NCBI GenBank assembly: GCA_905220665.1
Contig: CAJNAR010000147.1
Location: 434,001 to 498,000 of the forward strand
DNA length: 64,000 nucleotides
Direction of reading: 5' to 3'
Source of the DNA: Albugo candida
Taxonomy: Eukaryota; Oomycota; Peronosporomycetes; Albuginales; Albuginaceae
Below, piece by piece: positions 59,654 to 64,000 of the stretch. Numbering within the stretch: the first letter of the stretch is position 1; every line of letters starts with the position of its first letter. Under the pieces are notes generated by a model that had not been told where the DNA came from, did not search any database, and saw nothing but the letters and a program-made list of their open reading frames with translations. Position numbers and translations under genes: made by a program.

Positions 59654-59999
59654 CGACTCTGTAACCTCTCAAAGAGACACAATCATGAACAGTATAATAA
59701 GACACAGCCAAAGCGCCACAAAATACATATAGGGCGACCGCTCTGACATCAAGTCACATAATTTGAATGTCTGCATACTCGGACATGTACTGACCATTTA
59801 TGGAAAAATAAGAAATAATGCTGCGCAAAACTTTGAAATGTATTGACATGAATAAAAGCATCAAAAATGCAAGAGTGTTGAGTATCACCAATGTGCTCGA
59901 ATGAAGCTTCTCCCGGAGACGTCATTGACGAAGATGTTTCAATTGAGCAGAAACGAGGTTATCCGCATGTAATCCAACGCAACATGCATCCAAACGCGG
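59654..59999. other. Sec15 upstream region and Hsp70 3' region, about 350 bases
   Basis: No gene. It must contain the promoter of Sec15 (-) and the 3' UTR and polyadenylation signal of Hsp70 (-, transcribed towards it). AATAAA-type sequences (AATAAAAG near 59854 on the + strand) are on the wrong strand for Hsp70. Nothing else recognised. Confidence 0.4.
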
Positions 60000-61958
60000 C
60001 TAATCAACTTCTTCGACTCTAGGTCCGGATCCAGTATCTGCTGACGATCCAGCCATTCCACCGGCCATCCCACCGGGCATCCCACCAGGCATACCTGCTC
60101 CTCCAGTGGCGGATGAATACATTTTCTGCATAATTGGATTTGCCACCGCTTCAAGATCTTTCTGCTTGTGCTCAAACTCTTCCTTCTCAGCTGACTGGTT
60201 TGCATCTAACCAGCTCACCACTTCCTTGACCTTGTTTTCAACGGTCGTCCGATCTTCGGGAGATATTTGATTTTTGATTTTTTCGTCGTCAAGTGTGCTT
60301 CTTAGGTTAAATGCGTAGTTTTCTAGTCCATTCTTTGCTTCAATTCGAATTCTGTTGGCTTCATCCTCCTTTTTATATTTCTCAGCTTCACTGACCATAC
60401 GATCGATATCCGCTTGAGACAGCCGTCCTTTATCGTTTGTGATCGTAATCTTATTTTCCTTGTTGGTCGATTTCTCGATCGCACTTACATTCAAAATTCC
60501 ATTGGCATCGATATCGAATGTGACTTCAATTTGAGGTACACCGCGCGGCATGGGCGGTATTCCGTCAAGATTGAACTTTCCGAGAAGGTTGTTGTCCCGA
60601 GTCATGGAGCGCTCTCCCTCAAATACTTGTATGCATACACCTGGCTGGTTTTCTTGGTATGTTGAAAACATTTGAGACTTTTTCGTAGGTAGCGTGGTAT
60701 TACGTGGGATCAGTGTGGTCATCACTCCACCCGCTGTCTCAAGTCCCAGCGACAGCGGAGCAACATCCAATAGTAATAGATCCTGCAGCTTTTCGGATTG
60801 CTCAGTTCCACTTAAAATGGCGGCTTGTACAGTTGCACCAAAAGCGACGGCTTCGTCCGGGTTTATCGACTTGCACAATTCCTTACCGTTGAAAAACTCA
60901 GACAATAGCTGTTGCACTTTAGGAATACGAGTCGAGCCACCCACGAGTACAACTTCGTGCACCTGACTTTTTGACAATTTAGAATCACGCAACACCTTCT
61001 CCACTGGTTCCATTGTTCGACGGAAGTAATCTGCACATAAATCTTCGAATCGTGCCCTCGTGATTGTAAAATTGAAATCCACTCCCTCGAACAGCGAGTC
61101 AATTTCAATGTGTGCTTGAGCGGATGAAGAAAGGGTGCGCTTTGCTCGCTCACAAGCTGTGCGTAGACGGCGAAGTGCACGTTGATTTGTTGTAATATCC
61201 TTTCGATGCTTTCTGTTGAATTCGGCAACAAAATGATCGACTAGTCGATTATCAAAATCTTCTCCGCCCAAATGTGTATCACCAGCGGTTGCTTTGACCT
61301 CAAAAATGCCTTCTTCGATTGTAAGTAGTGATACATCAAATGTGCCGCCACCAAGATCAAATATCAAAATATTTCGTTCGCCTCCCTTCCTGTCCAATCC
61401 ATACGCGATAGCCGCTGCAGTTGGCTCATTAATTATACGCAGCACATTTAACCCTGCAATCGCGCCTGCGTCCTTGGTCGCCTGACGCTGCGAGTCATTA
61501 AAGTATGCAGGTACAGTAATAACCGCGTTTTTGACATCTTTACCGAGAAAAGCTTCGGCAATTTCTCTCATTTTGATTAAAACCATTGAAGATATCTCTT
61601 CCGGTCGAAAGGATTTTGTTTCACCTTTGTATTGGACGGTAATCATCGTCTTGTCTCCTTCACTAGAAGTAACTTTGAAAGGCCAATGTTTGATATCAGC
61701 TTGAACCACAGGATCACTACAACGTCGACCAATCAATCGTTTCGCGTCGAAAACAGTGTTTGTTGCATTCATAGCCACTTGGTTCTTCGCTGCGTCACCA
61801 ATCAGTCTCTCCGTATCTGTAAAAGCGACATACGAAGGTGTCGTTCGATTTCCCTGATCATTCGCAATGATCTCGACTCGATCATTTTGCCACACACCAA
61901 CGCATGAGTACGTTGTTCCAAGATCAATGCCTACAGAAGGCCCAGAGACTTGCGCCAT
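60000..61958 (-). CDS. Cytosolic Hsp70 chaperone, 652 aa
   Basis: Intronless, ATG at 61958. All Hsp70 signatures are present: [20 protein letters not shown] at the N-terminus, [15 protein letters not shown] and [20 protein letters not shown] in the ATPase domain, [17 protein letters not shown], and a peptide-binding domain with [20 protein letters not shown]. The tail has [11 protein letters not shown] repeats and ends EEVD, the TPR-cochaperone (HOP/CHIP) docking motif of cytosolic/nuclear Hsp70, not BiP or mitochondrial forms. Length is normal. Absence of introns suits a heat-inducible gene, as do the heat-shock elements upstream at 62076-62131. Uses ATP to bind and release unfolded protein with J-protein partners. 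Confidence 0.97.
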   Translation of the reverse strand: MAQVSGPSVGIDLGTTYSCVGVWQNDRVEIIANDQGNRTTPSYVAFTDTERLIGDAAKNQVAMNATNTVFDAKRLIGRRCSDPVVQADIKHWPFKVTSSEGDKTMITVQYKGETKSFRPEEISSMVLIKMREIAEAFLGKDVKNAVITVPAYFNDSQRQATKDAGAIAGLNVLRIINEPTAAAIAYGLDRKGGERNILIFDLGGGTFDVSLLTIEEGIFEVKATAGDTHLGGEDFDNRLVDHFVAEFNRKHRKDITTNQRALRRLRTACERAKRTLSSSAQAHIEIDSLFEGVDFNFTITRARFEDLCADYFRRTMEPVEKVLRDSKLSKSQVHEVVLVGGSTRIPKVQQLLSEFFNGKELCKSINPDEAVAFGATVQAAILSGTEQSEKLQDLLLLDVAPLSLGLETAGGVMTTLIPRNTTLPTKKSQMFSTYQENQPGVCIQVFEGERSMTRDNNLLGKFNLDGIPPMPRGVPQIEVTFDIDANGILNVSAIEKSTNKENKITITNDKGRLSQADIDRMVSEAEKYKKEDEANRIRIEAKNGLENYAFNLRSTLDDEKIKNQISPEDRTTVENKVKEVVSWLDANQSAEKEEFEHKQKDLEAVANPIMQKMYSSATGGAGMPGGMPGGMAGGMAGSSADTGSGPRVEEVD

Positions 61959-62638
61959 ATGAAAGATTTCTTTTGTTGAAGTTGTTTCTTTTTTGCAAAT
62001 TAAAAACTGATTTTAAAGACCAACTCTGTCTTTTTTGGAGTAGATTGTGATTGGACAAAATTGCTACTGCAACTCGAAGGTTCTGGATCGCTTTCTGTTC
62101 TTCGAACAAAAGAATTTCGAAACGAATGTTCTGTTTTCCATACAAGCATTTGAACAATCATTGGTTATAATTGTGATTTGGTTGGTCTAATATGCTGCCC
62201 GATCCACAAATTGATTGATTCATAGCATTTGATAGATACATACAGATGATCCATCGTCAATGCAATAACTGCGCAATGCTATCGAGAGTCAGTCTATGTA
62301 ACAATATGTACAGCATCTGAGCATCTCAAGCAAATTGGGATATGAAACAGGCACAATCTGTACCACATTGTATTTTTGAGTGCGGAATACTTATACGACA
62401 AAACAGAAACGCCTACCAAAAAAATAAGTTTTCAGGAGGCAGATAGCTTCATTAATAATCACAGGATAGTGATTCTAGCGGCATTTTGCTTCTTCGCATA
62501 AAATATCTGTTTTGGCAGGCTAGTGCCATTGATATGATAACCCTCTCCACCCAAGTCGCAAATTCCAAGCATCTAAAAGCTACTTATCTTTAATTAGGAC
62601 ACACATCACATAATCGTAATTGATCAATTCCAAGCGGA
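61959..62638. promoter_or_regulatory. Divergent Hsp70 / SCP2-protein upstream region with heat-shock elements
   Basis: Heat-shock-element units (alternating GAA and TTC every five bases) are seen at 62076-62085 (GAAGGTTCTGGA, three units with the third GAT-like) and 62124-62131 (GAATGTTC, two units), with loose extra units in between (TTCTTCGAAC). They lie 120-175 bases before the Hsp70 start. An A/T-rich stretch covers the remainder towards the SCP2 gene. No TATA box is assigned with confidence. Confidence 0.55.
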
Positions 62639-64000
62639 ATGTCTACTAATCAAATAAGTCGCGAGGCAGAAATCGATGAGATTATGGATTTCCTACGCTT
62701 CAGTATCAAGGCAAATTCCACATTTACTGGGACTATTTTATTCGAATTTAAGGATAACGACGGCAATCTATCCACAAATTACACCGTCTGCGTCACACCG
62801 TCAAAAGGTTTGTATCACTTGTTATCTGAGGATATCTATTGGCTCACAACAGAATCCTGCAGACGTTCGTACCGAAAAAAATGCGAAATACATTGACAAT
62901 AAAGACATCACTTGCAAAGTATCCTTATCCGTAGATGACTTTTTGTGGATTTACTCGGGTAAGGCTTCCGGCGGTGATATTGCCAAGCTATTCTATACTG
63001 GAAAATTGAGCGTAAGCGGGTTTGCGTTTCGGAAGGTGACAGCATTTGCATCCAGTTTTGACTTCGCACCACACATGTGGAATTCATTCTACAGTAGAAA
63101 CAAGCGACAAGAGGAAGAATCCATGCTTGCGACGGAAGAATTACAATCTGATCAGGTCTCTGATCATACAAACAGCACCACCATCAGTCCATCACCACAA
63201 CAACGAGAAAAGGCTCAGCAACTAGTACAAATGCAATGGGAAGTATTTTTGCGTAATGTCTTTGGAATGAAACCGCACTTATGTCGCTCTATCACGCCAA
63301 ACTCATTGACCATGCTCAGATCAAAGCCAATCAATAAGACATCATCAAATGGTGAACTCATGTATGAATTTGGCTCGGATGCCAGCGACACTGACACTTC
63401 AGTCAGGGCGTTAGTACCCAACAATACCTCAATAAACATTGTACCAGCAGAGTCAAGTAATGATGGTCTTGGGAACGTATTCCATAGTCTGATGCAATTG
63501 GAACACGCTGAACGCTTCAAGTTGGCCACAAAAACCTCCATAGACTTTGCGCATTGTCGAAATCGAGTAGACATAACGGAAGCAGGAATGGCTCAATTAG
63601 AAAAGGCTTTGCTTGCATTGGGTCGAGATCGATCCGCTCGTAATCAGAAGCGGGCAAAGCACGTACCGGCACTTGAGCTTCTATTATGGGAGGTTCGAAC
63701 ATATGCGCAATAACCGCATACGATGTGACTAAAAGCTTCTTGTTTTATAGGTCCGAAATCAGACAGCAAATTGGATCAAATTGCTTCGGAAGAAAACACT
63801 CGGAAAAAAATCGGTCGATCAGCTTCCAAAACCGGATTTGGATCAATTTATGAATGTTAGTCAGCGCTATCAGTCAAGTTTGTTAGGCTCGAGTCGACAC
63901 GACATCGATAAAACGTCTTGTAACTGGACGACCAATTCAGTGAGCAGCAATCAGCTTAATATTGGAGACCTACTCAAATCATCCGATCAGCGACACAGGT
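62639..64000 (+). CDS. SCP2-like lipid-binding domain protein, three exons seen, 3' end beyond window
   Basis: join(62639..62807, 62863..63692, 63751..>64000), in frame. The N-terminal 110 residues fit an SCP2 sterol/lipid-carrier domain: FTGTILFEFKDNDGN, TVCVTPSK, then ITCKVSLSVDDFLWIYSGKA and KLFYTGKLSVSGFAF (the family pattern D-x-T-x-x-x-S, then GK, then G-K-L-x-x-x-G). After it comes a Ser/Thr/Gln-rich region and several helices (QREKAQQLVQMQWEVFLRNV), continuing in exon 3 with NQTANWIKLLRKKTLGKKSV. The SCP2 fold binds sterols, acyl-CoA or phospholipids. Most family members are near 110 residues or end proteins; here it starts a larger one of at least 415 residues. The first intron (62808-62862) joins K-D within the domain. 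Confidence 0.65.

Noticed and set aside
1..64000. Mobile elements, CRISPR arrays, viral inserts, RxLR-type secreted effectors
   Set aside because: No reverse transcriptase, transposase, terminal repeat pair, spaced repeat array or signal peptide plus RxLR/CHxC pattern was recognised on either strand.

Overview
The window is nuclear DNA of a eukaryote with a very compact, fairly AT-rich genome. Short GT-AG introns (most about 50 to 70 bases) interrupt many genes, gaps between genes are often under 150 bases, and a U6 snRNA and a eukaryotic-type tRNA are present. The gene set (taurocyamine/creatine-type phosphagen kinase, DCP1, exocyst Sec15, a full KDM5 demethylase, a six-domain villin, USP7, an FTS/AKTIP homologue) and the compact style fit an oomycete. 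The AT-richness and tight packing would suit a white-rust type such as Albugo, but that placement is inference. No RxLR-type or other obvious effector genes, transposons, viral sequence or CRISPR arrays were seen.

Layout. 1-338: 3' end of the ribosome-biogenesis GTPase NOG1. 0.5-1.7 kb: unrecognised basic protein (-). 1.9-6.2 kb: DHX29/DHX57-type RNA helicase. 6.3-7.3 kb: FTS/AKTIP E2-variant (-), divergent from 7.3-8.7 kb FAM50/XAP5. 8.8-9.7 kb: SREK1IP1-like zinc-knuckle protein. 10.1-12.7 kb: MFS transporter with an internal Sec14/CRAL-TRIO domain (-). 12.9-15.8 kb: villin (-). 15.8-16.4 kb: ApaG-domain protein (-). 16.6-18.0 kb: LYR-motif protein and LYC1-like acetyltransferase (-). 18.1-19.3 kb: PPTC7-like mitochondrial phosphatase (-), divergent from bL20m at 19.4-19.8 kb. 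19.9-21.2 kb: phosphagen kinase (-). 21.2-24.0 kb: protein-poor island with U6 snRNA, tRNA-Trp(CCA) and several structured elements. 24.0-25.2 kb: DCP1 (-). 26.0-28.5 kb: unrecognised multi-pass membrane protein, convergent with a P4-ATPase flippase (28.5-33.5 kb). 34.8-36.5 kb: MATE transporter (-). 37.1-40.1 kb: acyl-CoA synthetase relative with degraded catalytic motifs. 40.2-44.8 kb: USP7-type deubiquitinase (-), divergent from KDM5 (45.3-50.9 kb). 51-53 kb: small hypothetical genes and a PX-like protein. 53.6-55.5 kb: RhoGAP protein. 56.3-59.7 kb: exocyst Sec15/EXOC6 (-). 60.0-62.0 kb: cytosolic Hsp70 (-) with heat-shock elements upstream. 62.6 kb to the end: SCP2-like domain protein that runs off the window.

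Functionally the window is mostly housekeeping: RNA metabolism (NOG1, helicase, FAM50, SREK1IP1, U6, DCP1), mitochondrial function (bL20m, PPTC7, phosphagen kinase, LYR), membrane lipid and traffic functions (P4-ATPase, Sec14-MFS, Sec15, RhoGAP, AKTIP) and chromatin (KDM5, USP7). The most unusual items are the transporter with a built-in Sec14 domain, the acyl-CoA synthetase pseudoenzyme candidate, the RNA island, and the 42-base AKTIP/FAM50 divergent start region. Splice sites were assigned by eye from GT/AG signals, reading-frame continuity and family similarity. Coding starts were moved to the first ATG wherever the open frame began with another codon.
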